A DNA stretch of 64,000 nt from Limnobaculum parvum. GTDB lineage: Bacteria; Pseudomonadota; Gammaproteobacteria; Enterobacterales; Enterobacteriaceae. The stretch's first letter is position 1. Each line of letters begins with the position of its first letter. This document shows, one piece after another, positions 29,641 to 38,529 of this stretch. Location of the stretch: NCBI RefSeq assembly GCF_003096015.2, contig NZ_CP029185.2, positions 62,001 through 126,000 on the forward strand, in the 5' to 3' direction. Both the position numbers and the translations under genes were made by a program. The notes beneath the pieces are model-generated. The model was not told the origin of the DNA. It ran no database searches and saw only the letters and a program-made list of their open reading frames with translations.

Positions 29641-30615
29641 ATGTTTAGGGAAAACAAGGGGTCTGAAGTGAATAAGCTGACAACGCTATTACGCGTATCT
29701 GCTGCGGGTGCGATTCCTGCTTTATTAGCCTTCAGCGTAACAGCTGCCAGTGTACCGGCGAATGACGTGATGGAAATCAGTTCAACGGAAGAAGCAGCTA
29801 CTGTTTCTGCACCGGTAGTACTGACCCATACCGGCACTCAATACGTACCGGTAGCCAGAGTAAGTGAAAATCTGGCTCAGGTGGTGTTCTACCGCCCGGC
29901 GGGTGATACAGACGTGGGCGTCTCTAACGTCTACGTCGATCGTGAATTTCAGGGCGCATTAAGAAACGGTGAATTCACCGTGTTCTGTGTGGATCCGGGA
30001 AAACACATCATCGAAGCCTACGCGGATGATGCACCGAACTATGGCGGTAAAGCGACGCCAAAATCCATCGCTCGTCTAAACGGCGGAAAAACCTACTTTA
30101 TCGAAGCTAACCGCGTACCGGGTGTGGGTACACCCATCGTGGTGACTCGTACCCAAGCTGAAAGCAAACTGTTTGGCTACAAAGGTGGCGCAACCATCAA
30201 CCGTGCCTCCGCAGTACGCGCCTGTGACTACGTTAGCGGCTCACCGTTAGGCAACGTATTGTTCAGCTTTGCCGGTAAAAACGTATCGGATATTGAAGCG
30301 GGCGGCACCGAAATCGTCCAAAGCATGGCCAACCACATCAACGGCCTACCTGCTGGCTCGAGTGTCAACATCGTCGGTCATGCAGACCCGGTAGGTAACC
30401 CATCATTTAACCAGAAGCTGTCAGTACAACGTGCAGAAACCGTGAAGAAGATGCTGATCTCCTACGGCGTCTCACCATCAGTACTGTCTGTTAGCGGCCA
30501 AGGTGCCAACAACCCAACGGTTGACTGCACCGGCCTGCCAAACAACGAACGCAACTTCTGCAACCGTGCTAACCGCCGCGTCGACACTATGATCCAAACC
30601 GGCGCAGGTTATTAA
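29641..30615 (+). CDS. OmpA-family protein of the adhesin secretion locus, copy 2
   Basis: A 324-residue paralogue of the protein at 118. It has a signal sequence (LRVSAAGAIPALLAFSVTA), the DUF2846-like middle region (NVYVDREFQGALRNGEFTVFCVDPGKHIIEAY) and a C-terminal OmpA-like domain with VNIVGHADPVG, NQKLSVQRAETVKKML and the cysteine pair DCTG...NFCNRANRR. The start is set by CCAGGAGTAAATATG, the same leader as copy 1. It follows adhesin 1 by 83 bases, so the two may share a transcript. A peptidoglycan-anchoring role in the secretion or adhesion apparatus is inferred. Confidence 0.9.
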   Translation: MFRENKGSEVNKLTTLLRVSAAGAIPALLAFSVTAASVPANDVMEISSTEEAATVSAPVVLTHTGTQYVPVARVSENLAQVVFYRPAGDTDVGVSNVYVDREFQGALRNGEFTVFCVDPGKHIIEAYADDAPNYGGKATPKSIARLNGGKTYFIEANRVPGVGTPIVVTRTQAESKLFGYKGGATINRASAVRACDYVSGSPLGNVLFSFAGKNVSDIEAGGTEIVQSMANHINGLPAGSSVNIVGHADPVGNPSFNQKLSVQRAETVKKMLISYGVSPSVLSVSGQGANNPTVDCTGLPNNERNFCNRANRRVDTMIQTGAGY

Positions 30616-30631
30616 GAGTAATGAAGTAAAC

Positions 30632-30670
30632 CAAACCGGTTTGGTACCTGAATTTGTACCAACCGGTTTG
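30632..30670 (+). terminator. Long hairpin after OmpA-like 2
   Basis: CAAACCGGTTTGGTAC pairs with GTACCAACCGGTTTG with a single bulged base; the loop is CTGAATTT. No T-run follows, so intrinsic termination is uncertain. It occupies the same position as the 1142-1166 hairpin of locus 1. Confidence 0.55.
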
Positions 30671-30704
30671 ATGATTAAAAACAATAGATTCAAAGATAGT
30701 AAAA

Positions 30705-31090
30705 CGAATGGTTTTGAATTTATCAAAGCCAATCGGAGGGAGAGGGTGCCGTGGGGGTCGACTTGGCGTAAGCCAACGAAGTGCCCGTAGGCAGCCTAGG
30801 CCCGACGCCCACAAGGGTAAAGTACAAACGGTCTTCCGGCCGAGCACAAAGCCGATATGCGCAATATCGTCTTTACGGCCGGAATATCCAAAAGAGCCGA
30901 ATGGTTTTGAATTTTGAAGTAACCAAAGCCAATCGGAGGGAGAGATTGCCGTTGGGGTCGTAGCAGCTTTAGCTGCCGGAGCGCCCCTAGGGAATCTAGG
31001 CCCGACGCCCACAAGGGCAAAGTACAAACGGTCTTCCGGCCGAACATAAAGGCGATATAAGCAACACTGCCTTTACGGCCGGAATATCCA
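30705..31090. repeat. Two tandem 193-bp intergenic repeats
   Basis: Unit 1 (30705-30897) and unit 2 (30898-31090) both start with CGAATGGTTTTGAATTT and end with ACGGCCGGAATATCCA. Both contain CAAAGCCAATCGGAGGGAGA, TAGGCCCGACGCCCACAAGG and AGTACAAACGGTCTTCCGGC. Inside each unit TTCCGGCCG and CGGCCGGAA flank a segment that can fold into a long hairpin. Open frames through the units look like by-products. It resembles a mobile intergenic repeat of the ERIC/REP kind, of a family I do not recognise, and it is absent from the same gap in locus 1. Confidence 0.75.
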
Positions 31091-31228
31091 CAGAAATAGA
31101 TTTAATATTTTTAAGCAACACATTTAATCCAATGATATGGACAGCGGATTTCCACCATCAAGAAAACCGAAATCTGCTACCCATATCAAAAAATAGATGA
31201 AGCACCAACAACAGGAATAACCAAAACT
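31091..31228. other. Remainder of the OmpA-like 2 to ABC 2 gap
   Basis: This short stretch follows the 193-bp repeats and leads to the ABC 2 start, with CAGGAATAACC before the ATG at 31229. Locus 1 has the matching CAGGAATATCT. I see no gene or clear promoter here. Confidence 0.4.
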
Positions 31229-33394
31229 ATGAGTCAGGATTTCGCCCCCGCAACGGACGCACAACAGGACAGCTTACTCTGGTCCGTTCAGTGGCTGGCC
31301 GCATACTACAACAAACCAGCCAGCGCTGCGGTGCTGTATGCCGGACTGCCAAAAGAGCCGAAACTCACTGCCCAGCTAGCCCTACGCATGCTGGATCAAA
31401 TCGGTATGGGGGTCGCCTGGGTAGAACGGGATCTAGACCAACTATTCTCTTATCTGTTCCCGGTCGTGCTCACCCGCAAAGACGGCAGCCACTGTATCGT
31501 TACCGAACGCAGCAGCGGCAAAGGCGCCGGTTCCTCCTACCGGGTGATCCTACCGGAAAACGGCGGCGAAGTTACCCTATCGGCGCGGGCTCTGGAAGAG
31601 ATGTACTCCGGTTACGCCCTGTTGTGTAACCCCAAACCGAAACTGGATGAACGCAGCAACGACTGCCTGCCGGAGCCTAACAAAGAAGGCCACTGGCTGT
31701 TCTCCACCCTGTGGCGCTATCGTCATTACTTCGCCAGTGCCGCGCTTGCCGCGCTGTTAGCCAACATCCTGACGCTGGCCTCCACCTTCTTCACCATGAA
31801 CGTATACGATCGGGTGGTACCGACACAGGCCTATGTGACCCTGTGGTCACTGGGTATCGGTGTGTTTATCGCCATCATTTTTGAATTTATTTCCCGGTTA
31901 GTGAGGTCTCACCTGTTTGATATTGCGGGTAAAAAGGCCGACTTATTGTTGGGTACCATGCTGTTCAGAAAGGTACTGGGTATCCGTATGGAGAGCAAAC
32001 CCCAGTCCTCCGGCGCCTTTGCTAACCAACTGCGTGAATTTGAATCGGTGCGTGACTTCGTTACCTCCGCAACGTTATCAACGTTGTCGGACCTGCCGTT
32101 CTGCGTCCTGTTCCTGTTTATTATCTATCTGGTTGCCGGTCCGCTGGTGATTGTACCGCTGTGCGCGGTGCCGATTATCCTGATTGTCAGCCTGTGCGTG
32201 CAGTGGCCGCTGGCGAAAAACATGAAGGAAAACCTGCGGGAAATCTCCCTGAAACAGGGGCTACTGATTGAAACCATCGACGGTCTGGAATCGCTGAAAG
32301 CCGCGCAGGGTGAAGGTGTGATGCAAAAGCGTTGGGAAGATTTCAGCGCATTAGCGGCTGCCACCTCAATGAAATCTAAAGCCTTGTCCAGCACCACCAC
32401 CACCTTCGTCAGCTTTATGCAGCAACTAACCACCGTGGCCATCGTTATCTGGGGGGTGTATTTAATCCACGCCGGTGAACTGACGATGGGTTCGATGATC
32501 GGTGCAGTCATTTTATCCGGCCGTACCTTGTCGCCACTGGGTTCAGTAGTGGGTCTGACTCTGCGCTTCCAGCAGGCAAAGGCAGCGCTAAGCTCTCTGA
32601 ATCAACTAATGAAAATGCCTACCGAGCGTGATGAGAATATTCACTACCTGTCGGCCCCGAGCTTTACCGGCAACCTACGCTTAAAGAGCGTCAATTTCAG
32701 CTACCCGAGCGGCAACATGATGATGAGCGCACCGGTAGTACTGCAAAAAATTAATATCTCTATTCATCGGGGTGAGCGCGTGGCGATCCTCGGCAGTATC
32801 GGCAGCGGCAAATCCACCCTGCTGAAAGTGATGGCGCGCCTGTTCCAACCGGGTGGTGGTCAGTTGATGATTGATAACGTGGATGCCACGCAAGTGGATC
32901 CGGCGGACTGGCGCACGTCGGTAGGCTATGTGGGACAGGACAGTCGCTTGTTCTTCGGCACCCTGCGGGAAAACGTCACCATCGGTAACCCATCGGTAGC
33001 GACCGAAGCGTTATTACAAGTAGCCCGCATGACCGGGCTGGATAAAGTGGCGATGCGTCATCCGCTGGGGTTTGACATGCCAATTGGTGAAATGGGACAG
33101 GGTATTTCCGGCGGTCAGAAACAACTGGTTTCACTGGCTCGCTGTCTGCTACTGAAACCCAAAATTCTGCTAATGGATGAACCCACCAGTTCCATGGATG
33201 CCATGACCGAACTGCAGTTTATCAACAAGTTAAAAACCTCCATTACCGATCAAACCGTTGTGCTGGTTACGCACCGCTTCTCACTGCTGGAACTGGTAGA
33301 CCGACTTATCGTGCTGGATGAGGGCAAGGTGGTGGCGGACGGGCCAAAAGATGAAGTTATCGCCGCCCTGAAAGCCAATGGTAAGGCGCAGTAA
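31229..33394 (+). CDS. T1SS ABC exporter, LapB/BapD-like, copy 2
   Basis: A 721-residue paralogue of the exporter at 1285, alignable without large gaps. The N-terminal C39-like domain again lacks a catalytic cysteine (DSLLWSVQW). The membrane domain contains the same FTMNVYDRVVPT and EFISRLVRSHL stretches. The ATPase motifs are intact: Walker A GSIGSGKST from about residue 522, signature ISGGQKQ, Walker B LLMDEPTSSMD and H-loop LVTHR. The two copies diverge most in the N-terminal domain (for example MGKGANTSYR versus SSGKGAGSSYR), which could reflect substrate preference; that is inference. It is separated from OmpA-like 2 by 613 bases, largely the inserted repeats. Confidence 0.95.
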   Translation: MSQDFAPATDAQQDSLLWSVQWLAAYYNKPASAAVLYAGLPKEPKLTAQLALRMLDQIGMGVAWVERDLDQLFSYLFPVVLTRKDGSHCIVTERSSGKGAGSSYRVILPENGGEVTLSARALEEMYSGYALLCNPKPKLDERSNDCLPEPNKEGHWLFSTLWRYRHYFASAALAALLANILTLASTFFTMNVYDRVVPTQAYVTLWSLGIGVFIAIIFEFISRLVRSHLFDIAGKKADLLLGTMLFRKVLGIRMESKPQSSGAFANQLREFESVRDFVTSATLSTLSDLPFCVLFLFIIYLVAGPLVIVPLCAVPIILIVSLCVQWPLAKNMKENLREISLKQGLLIETIDGLESLKAAQGEGVMQKRWEDFSALAAATSMKSKALSSTTTTFVSFMQQLTTVAIVIWGVYLIHAGELTMGSMIGAVILSGRTLSPLGSVVGLTLRFQQAKAALSSLNQLMKMPTERDENIHYLSAPSFTGNLRLKSVNFSYPSGNMMMSAPVVLQKINISIHRGERVAILGSIGSGKSTLLKVMARLFQPGGGQLMIDNVDATQVDPADWRTSVGYVGQDSRLFFGTLRENVTIGNPSVATEALLQVARMTGLDKVAMRHPLGFDMPIGEMGQGISGGQKQLVSLARCLLLKPKILLMDEPTSSMDAMTELQFINKLKTSITDQTVVLVTHRFSLLELVDRLIVLDEGKVVADGPKDEVIAALKANGKAQ

Positions 33395-33499
33395 CCGATG
33401 TTTTTAGATAGCGAGCGGCAAGAGTCCACTCGTTATCGACAAGGACGTCAGTAATGGATAGCAACAGATGGCGCGGATAGCGCCGGAGAATACGGTTCA

Positions 33500-34756
33500 A
33501 TGACAGACAAGATACAAAAAGTGGGTGGTGGACTACCGGCACCAACAGGAAAAGTAAAAAGCAGCGATCTGCCTTTTATGCGCGACCTGCAGGAAGCGCT
33601 GATTGAGCAGAAGACGCCGTTCAGCCTGATCATGCTGTACCTAATCGGCGCGATCCTGATTATCGCCATTGTCTGGGCGAAGTTTGCGCGGGTGGAGGAG
33701 ATCACTCTGGGAGAGGGGCGGATTATTCCCGCCAGCCGTGAGCAGATTATCCAGAGTCTGGAGGGCGGGATCTTGGAAGAGCTGAACGTGCGCGAAGGGG
33801 ACATTGTTGAGAAAGGTCAGGTGCTGCTGAAAATTGATCCAACCCGCGCCGGAGCCGTATACCGCGAAGGGGTTTCTAAAGTGATTGGCCTGAGAGCGAC
33901 CATTGCTCGCCTGCGGGCCGAAGCTTACGGCACTCCGCTGGCGTTCCCGGCGGACGTGATGGCATTGCCCTCGGTAGTAAACGATGAAACTCAGGCCTAC
34001 AGCGCCCGTAAGCAGACGCTGGACGAGAGCGTAAAAACCCTGCAAACCAGCCTGAAGCTGGCGGAAGACGAGATCAATTTGTCCGAACCGTTGATGAAAA
34101 AAGGGCTGATGTCGGAAGTGGAACTGTTAAGAATGCGCCGTCAGGCCAACGAGTTCCGCCTGCAAATTGCCGAGCGTCAGAACCGATTCCGCTCTGAGGC
34201 CAACGCCGAACTGAACAAATTTGAAAGCGAGCTGGCACAGAGCGTGGAGAACGTGGCGGCCCGTGAAGACGTAATGAACCGTACCACTATCGTAGCCCCG
34301 GTGCGCGGCACGGTGAATAACATCAAAGTGACCACCGTCGGCGGGGTTATCCAACAGGGTGGCGAGATCATGGCGATTATCCCACTGGAAGACCAACTGC
34401 TGGTGGAAGCGAAAATCAAACCGTCAGATGTGGCATTCCTACACCCCGGATTGAAAGCTACCGTCAAAATTACCGCCTATGACTACGCCATTTACGGCGG
34501 TTTAAGCGGCACGCTAGAACATATCAGTGCCGACACCCTGAAAGACGAAGACAAAATGCGTCAGGGGCGTGGTGATACTACCTATTATCGGGTGTTAGTA
34601 CGTACTGACAAAGCCGCACTGACCGCCAAAGACAAAGTTTTCCCCATTATGCCGGGCATGATAGCCACGGTAGAAATCAGAACAGGAGAGAAAACCATAC
34701 TGGATTACATCTTGAAACCAGTGTTAAAGGCCAGAGAAGCGTTCCGGGAGCGGTAA
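33500..34756 (+). CDS. T1SS periplasmic adaptor, HlyD/LapC family, copy 2
   Basis: A 418-residue membrane-fusion protein, highly similar to the one at 3549. It has one N-terminal membrane segment (FSLIMLYLIGAILIIAIVWA), lipoyl-like halves around a coiled-coil hairpin, and the terminal VEIRTGEKTILDYILKPVLK. The start is set by GGAG eleven bases before the ATG, and an overlapping out-of-frame ATG upstream runs into a stop at this start. The stop lies seven bases before the channel gene, so the two are probably translated together. It should couple ABC exporter 2 to TolC-like 2; cross-working with copy 1 is likely given the similarity. Confidence 0.95.
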   Translation: MTDKIQKVGGGLPAPTGKVKSSDLPFMRDLQEALIEQKTPFSLIMLYLIGAILIIAIVWAKFARVEEITLGEGRIIPASREQIIQSLEGGILEELNVREGDIVEKGQVLLKIDPTRAGAVYREGVSKVIGLRATIARLRAEAYGTPLAFPADVMALPSVVNDETQAYSARKQTLDESVKTLQTSLKLAEDEINLSEPLMKKGLMSEVELLRMRRQANEFRLQIAERQNRFRSEANAELNKFESELAQSVENVAAREDVMNRTTIVAPVRGTVNNIKVTTVGGVIQQGGEIMAIIPLEDQLLVEAKIKPSDVAFLHPGLKATVKITAYDYAIYGGLSGTLEHISADTLKDEDKMRQGRGDTTYYRVLVRTDKAALTAKDKVFPIMPGMIATVEIRTGEKTILDYILKPVLKAREAFRER

Positions 34757-34763
34757 GAAAAAT

Positions 34764-36884
34764 ATGAAGATGAAACAACTGGCCCTGCTGACGCTCTCCT
34801 TATCAGTGACGGTGACTACCGCCATGTCAGCGCAGGTGGACGATAAATTATTACAGGCCTTGCAGCCGGGGCGTCGTGCGGGTGCGGTAAATCAGCCGCC
34901 GCCACCGGCGGTCAAACCTAAAGCGGTTGATATGCTGGTGGCACAGACTGAACCGGTGATGGTGATGCCAACACCCGTTTCTGCCACTCCGGCTCGTGAA
35001 GTGACGCCAGCAATTGTTGTGCCTCCAGCCGCTCCGGTGGCGACGGTAGGCCGTGACGGTCATCGCTGGTCGACAGGCAGTAAGCCCGCTGCGGTACCTG
35101 TTTCTACTGCCAGTAGTAATAAAGGTTGGGTGCAGGAGACGCCAGATCAGCCAACACCAGAACCAGTCCGTCAGCCATCAGGCCATGATAATCAGGTATT
35201 GGAGCTGATGGATATTGACGCGACAGATAACGCACCAAAAGCGGTAGCAAGCAGTACGCCAGCGCCGGTGGTTGTAGCAGAACAAAATCTGAAACAAACC
35301 GTTGCAACCGTGACGGTCGGACAGCCAGCCGCATCGGTAAAAGGTTCCGATAATCATGACACCGAGCAGCTTGCTTTTACCGATATTTCAGACCAGATGG
35401 ATGACATCCCGCCGGCAAGTAAATCGGCATCCTCCAAAGCATTGGTGGATACCCGCCCGGTCACACAATCCGTGCCGGTAATGCAAACCACGGCAGTTAA
35501 ACCTGTCGTTGGTAACAGCGCAGAAACTGCAACCGAGCAGGATATTCTGAACTGGGTAGTAACGGATACCTCGCTGACCTCGCCAGAAGAGGGACAAGGT
35601 GCTGAGATCAACGAGAAGGCTTTCGGATATGCCACCAAACTGCCGGTTGCAGGTAAAGACACTCCATCTATTGAGTTTGTAAAAAGTACCGTACGTCAGG
35701 CTCTGAATTTCAGCCCGGAAATTCGCAACGCTCAGGCCGCATTTACCGCCGCCAAATATGATGTAGATGAAATTAAAGGGACCCGTTGGCCGCAGGTGAA
35801 AGTGGGCGCTAACTCGCCAGTTTCCAGTTTCGGTAGTGGCTCCAAAAATAATCACTCTTCCGATATTGGTGATACCAGCGGTTCCGTTTCGGTGACTACC
35901 ACGGTGTATGACTTTGGTAAAACTGGCAGCGGTATCCAAAGTGCGGAAGAACTGTCGAAATCTTCCTTACAGTTGGTGAAGCTAACTCGCAATCAGATCG
36001 CTTATCAGACCATCGAAGGACTGCTGGAGTTAAATAAATTCCAGAAAGACATCAAGGTTGCGAAAGCTTATGAGAAACGGATGCTGGATCTGGTGGATAT
36101 GCTGTCGCAAATCACCCAGACCGATAAAGGCCGGGGCAGTGAGCTGGTTCAGGCCCGTTCTAAACTGCTCCAAGCCCAGACCAACGTTCAGCAACTGGAA
36201 AGCAGTTGGCGCGACACCCAAATCAAAATGACCCGACTGTTAGGACGAGAAGTTCAGATACCGGAAAACTTGCAATGGGATGATTCTGCGCTGTCGACTC
36301 AAACTATTTTGACTGCGCTGGACCATCACCCGCAGATTCAACGAGCGAAGGCAGATGTTCAGGCCAGCTTGCATAAAGCTGATGCCATCAAATCATCCAG
36401 CTACCCGAATATTAACTGGGTGGTGTCAAAAAGTTCCGCCAGAGACAGTAACGGTGATGAGCAGGCCTGGTATACCGGAGTCAACGTAGAGTGGGATCTG
36501 TTTACCGGGGGGTCTGCTTCTGCCTCTCAGGCCGCTGCGGTGCAACGTGCACAAGCGACTCAAATGCAGTTCGAGACCACTGTGTTGGAACTGAAATACA
36601 AAATCCGCAGCATGATCCAGTCACGGGATTCCGCCTTTGAACGCGCAAAAGAGTTCCGGGCACTGTCATCAGAGACAGACCGGGTCAGAAATATGTTCTA
36701 TGAACAGTGGTACTACTTGGGTAAGCGCTCACTTCTGGATGTGCTTACCGCAGAGAATGACCATTTTAATAACCAAATTTCGGCAATTAACAACGAGTTT
36801 GATGGGTATACCGCCAATATCAGCATCATGACTGAATCGGCAATGTTGTTGGGGTGGCTGGGAATGCCATCGATGAGTGATTGA
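34764..36884 (+). CDS. TolC/LapE-like outer-membrane channel with N-terminal extension, copy 2
   Basis: This protein has 706 residues: a signal peptide (MKMKQLALLTLSLSVTVTTAMSA), a Pro/Ala/Val-rich extension of about 240 residues, and a TolC-type channel domain from about residue 305. The extension is about 120 residues shorter than in copy 1 and mostly unalignable, yet it keeps the same short motifs: VGRDGHRW (95-102), HDNQVLELMDID (141-152) and HDTEQLAFTDIS (198-209), then EQDILNWVVTDTS. Selection on these motifs in otherwise free-running sequence suggests they bind something. The channel domain is very close to copy 1, ending with SAINNEFDGYTANISIM. Confidence 0.93.
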   Translation: MKMKQLALLTLSLSVTVTTAMSAQVDDKLLQALQPGRRAGAVNQPPPPAVKPKAVDMLVAQTEPVMVMPTPVSATPAREVTPAIVVPPAAPVATVGRDGHRWSTGSKPAAVPVSTASSNKGWVQETPDQPTPEPVRQPSGHDNQVLELMDIDATDNAPKAVASSTPAPVVVAEQNLKQTVATVTVGQPAASVKGSDNHDTEQLAFTDISDQMDDIPPASKSASSKALVDTRPVTQSVPVMQTTAVKPVVGNSAETATEQDILNWVVTDTSLTSPEEGQGAEINEKAFGYATKLPVAGKDTPSIEFVKSTVRQALNFSPEIRNAQAAFTAAKYDVDEIKGTRWPQVKVGANSPVSSFGSGSKNNHSSDIGDTSGSVSVTTTVYDFGKTGSGIQSAEELSKSSLQLVKLTRNQIAYQTIEGLLELNKFQKDIKVAKAYEKRMLDLVDMLSQITQTDKGRGSELVQARSKLLQAQTNVQQLESSWRDTQIKMTRLLGREVQIPENLQWDDSALSTQTILTALDHHPQIQRAKADVQASLHKADAIKSSSYPNINWVVSKSSARDSNGDEQAWYTGVNVEWDLFTGGSASASQAAAVQRAQATQMQFETTVLELKYKIRSMIQSRDSAFERAKEFRALSSETDRVRNMFYEQWYYLGKRSLLDVLTAENDHFNNQISAINNEFDGYTANISIMTESAMLLGWLGMPSMSD

Positions 36885-36988
36885 AGGCGCGATTAATGAC
36901 GGGAAAATAGCGCCGCTTAGAAGTTAAGTCAGTCTCTGATATTGAGTAAGTTTGATGGACTGGTTTTGTTACCATATGGAGGTTAATA

Positions 36989-37267
36989 ATGAAAAGATAT
37001 ATTCCTATTTGTCACCACTGTAGCGAAGCGGATAGCGTGAAAAAGCATGGCATTGCTAAGTCGGGCCACCAGCGTTATTACTGTGCGTTATGCAAAAAGA
37101 CATTTCAAACTAACTATATCTATAAGGGCAAAGAGCAGAACATTGTTGCTCTGGTTGAACGTTTGCTTTCCAATGATCTGACGCCGGAGCAGATTAGTAA
37201 CGAAATCAGAGTGCGACTCTCAACGGTACAACATCATATTAAGCATCTAGAACGGATATCAACTTGA
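36989..37267 (+). CDS. Solo IS1-InsA-like zinc-ribbon/HTH protein, copy 2
   Basis: A 92-residue paralogue of the protein at 7368, with the four cysteines at the same positions (C8, C11, C32, C35) and the same core GHQRYYCALCKKTFQTNYIYKG, broken here by few changes. The helix-turn-helix-like C-terminus (LTPEQISNEIRVRLSTVQHHIKHL) is kept. The start is ATG with GGAGG seven bases upstream (ATATGGAGGTTAATAATG). There is no partner transposase. Its retention in both loci, with an intact frame and ribosome site, suggests selected function, most simply a local DNA-binding regulator; direct evidence is lacking. Confidence 0.8.
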   Translation: MKRYIPICHHCSEADSVKKHGIAKSGHQRYYCALCKKTFQTNYIYKGKEQNIVALVERLLSNDLTPEQISNEIRVRLSTVQHHIKHLERIST

Positions 37268-37276
37268 TTAAGATAA

Positions 37277-37306
37277 AGCCAACGTTATATTTTAGTTGGC
37301 TATTTT
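37277..37306 (+). terminator. Probable terminator after zinc-ribbon gene 2
   Basis: AGCCAAC, loop GTTATATTTTA, GTTGGCT, then ATTTTC. It lies ten bases after the stop codon. Confidence 0.6.
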
Positions 37307-37348
37307 CTATTAGTGGTCATTGCTTAAACGTGAATGTGATTGATTAGA

Positions 37349-37377
37349 GAGCAGCCTAGATGGCTGCTCCTTTTTTT
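37349..37377 (+). terminator. Rho-independent terminator
   Basis: GAGCAGCC, loop TAGAT, GGCTGCTC, then CTTTTTTT. This is a textbook intrinsic terminator that ends exporter operon 2. Locus 1 likewise has two terminators in series after its zinc-ribbon gene. Confidence 0.85.
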
Positions 37378-37668
37378 CTTCAGTGTAAGTAACCACTAAC
37401 ATAATGGGTGAGTGACTTTTTATTATCATTTAATCTTTTATGGGGTTTGAGGGCCATTGAAGTAAAAAACCACATTAAGGAGGCAATCTATTGTTTCAAT
37501 TAAAATTTAATAAGAAAAAATTTCATTTCATGATAACCGCTGGTAGCGTGAGCATTCGTCTTCCAATGGGCCTGTCCTGAAAATTGTGTAAATGCTTATA
37601 TTTCGATAACGTATTAAATCAAAAAGGATACAGGCAATGGCTAAAAAAACTCGCTTATCATCTCTCAG
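37378..37668. other. Gene-free stretch with a possible insertion-sequence end
   Basis: The first half is A+T-rich without a gene. Around 37569-37640, CCTGTCCTGAAAATTGTGTAAA and then AAAGGATACAGGCAATGGCTAAAAAAAC look like the left end and start codon region of an insertion sequence, but the frame from ATG 37638 stops after 29 codons. I cannot name the family. It borders the decayed genes to the right. Confidence 0.3.
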
Positions 37669-38184
37669 CTATTTTATGCCAAGCGATTTGTTGAAGAAGG
37701 TTGTTATCTCAACATTGATGCGTTGATGGATCGCGACACGATCCATACCTTTACCATCGGCACATAAATCCGGCATTGCACGGCTCATATCAGGTGAGCA
37801 CGGTGATAAGAATATGAAATGACCAGCGTTGGGGATGATCTGTAACCAAGCCGCTGTACTCTTCGCCAATGCTATCGCGTTATCATCAGGAGATAATTCT
37901 TCATCCTTATCCCCGACAAAAATAAGTAACGGTGACTTAATAGGCTTCAATCCCTCTGGGGTAAAAATGACACTTAAGGGAGCGAGTAGGACGAATGACC
38001 GAATACGCAGATCGGCTGATGGGGAGAGTTCGGGACGATCCAGTCTGATGTGTCCCTTTGCTTCGCAGACATGATGGTCGTTGGGACGCTTCGCGCAGTA
38101 TTCCGCAAGGCGAGTAAGAGTCGGCTTGCCTCCTGCGAGTATCAAGCCTGTGGTTCCACCGGCAGAAAACCCCAAAATAAGATG
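37669..38184 (-). pseudogene. Truncated alpha/beta hydrolase (dienelactone-hydrolase type)
   Basis: The minus strand encodes about 170 residues beginning HLILGFSAGGTTG, which is the nucleophile elbow (GFSAGG, catalytic serine) of an alpha/beta hydrolase. It continues through YCAKRPNDHHVCE, LLIFVGDKDEELSPDDNA (acid residue region) and IPNAGHFIFLSP (histidine region) to the stop. The part that should precede the elbow, roughly half of such a protein, is missing: an in-frame TGA stands just upstream, and the resolvase fragment abuts there. It resembles predicted dienelactone hydrolases of the COG4188 kind. It is a remnant unrelated to the adhesin system and probably not functional. Confidence 0.75.
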
Positions 38185-38190
38185 TCAAAA

Positions 38191-38529
38191 TTAGTTTCGT
38201 TTTAACCTGAAATAAGTAGCACGGGAAATTCCCGTTTTCTTCTGGACAGCCTTAAAAGAAAGCTCCTGCTTGATTAGAGCCTGAGCTGAGGAGGTTGTCG
38301 GGTGGGGTTTTCTACCAAATCTGACACCGGTAGCCATAGCAGCTACTCTGCCATTATTGGTGCGTTCCAGAATACGTTCAGCTACAGCCGCAAATATCTG
38401 AATCACCATCTTCCCCATAGTACCTTCAGTACTCAGTCCATTCTCCAGAAATCGAATGGCGATCCCCTTTTTATAGCACGCATCAACAATGTGGATCATG
38501 TCTGCGGTATTGCAGCCAAGCCGATCCAT
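38191..38529 (-). pseudogene. Truncated Tn3-type resolvase
   Basis: The minus strand encodes MDRLGCNTADMIHIVDACYK..., matching the central part of Tn3-family TnpR (KLDRLGRDTADMIQLI in the Tn3 protein), then FLENGLSTEGTMGKMV, ERTNNGR, GVRFGRKP and a C-terminal helix-turn-helix (FKAVQKKTGISRATYFRLKR). The N-terminal catalytic part with the active-site serine is missing. In addition, about four residues are absent in the AVAQAERRRILERT region, which here reads AVAERILERT. The frame upstream is open to about 38604 but does not look like a resolvase. It is a decayed trace of a transposon and probably inactive. Confidence 0.8.

Noticed and set aside
30587..31047. Open frames in the OmpA-like 2 to ABC 2 gap on both strands
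   Set aside because: They run through the tandem 193-bp repeat and repeat themselves with it; better explained as a hairpin-forming intergenic repeat than as a gene.
38191..38529. Functional serine invertase that could flip the adhesin promoter
   Set aside because: The catalytic N-terminal half with the active serine is missing and there is an internal deletion, so local inversion by this protein is unlikely. I also saw no clear inverted recombination sites around the leader.
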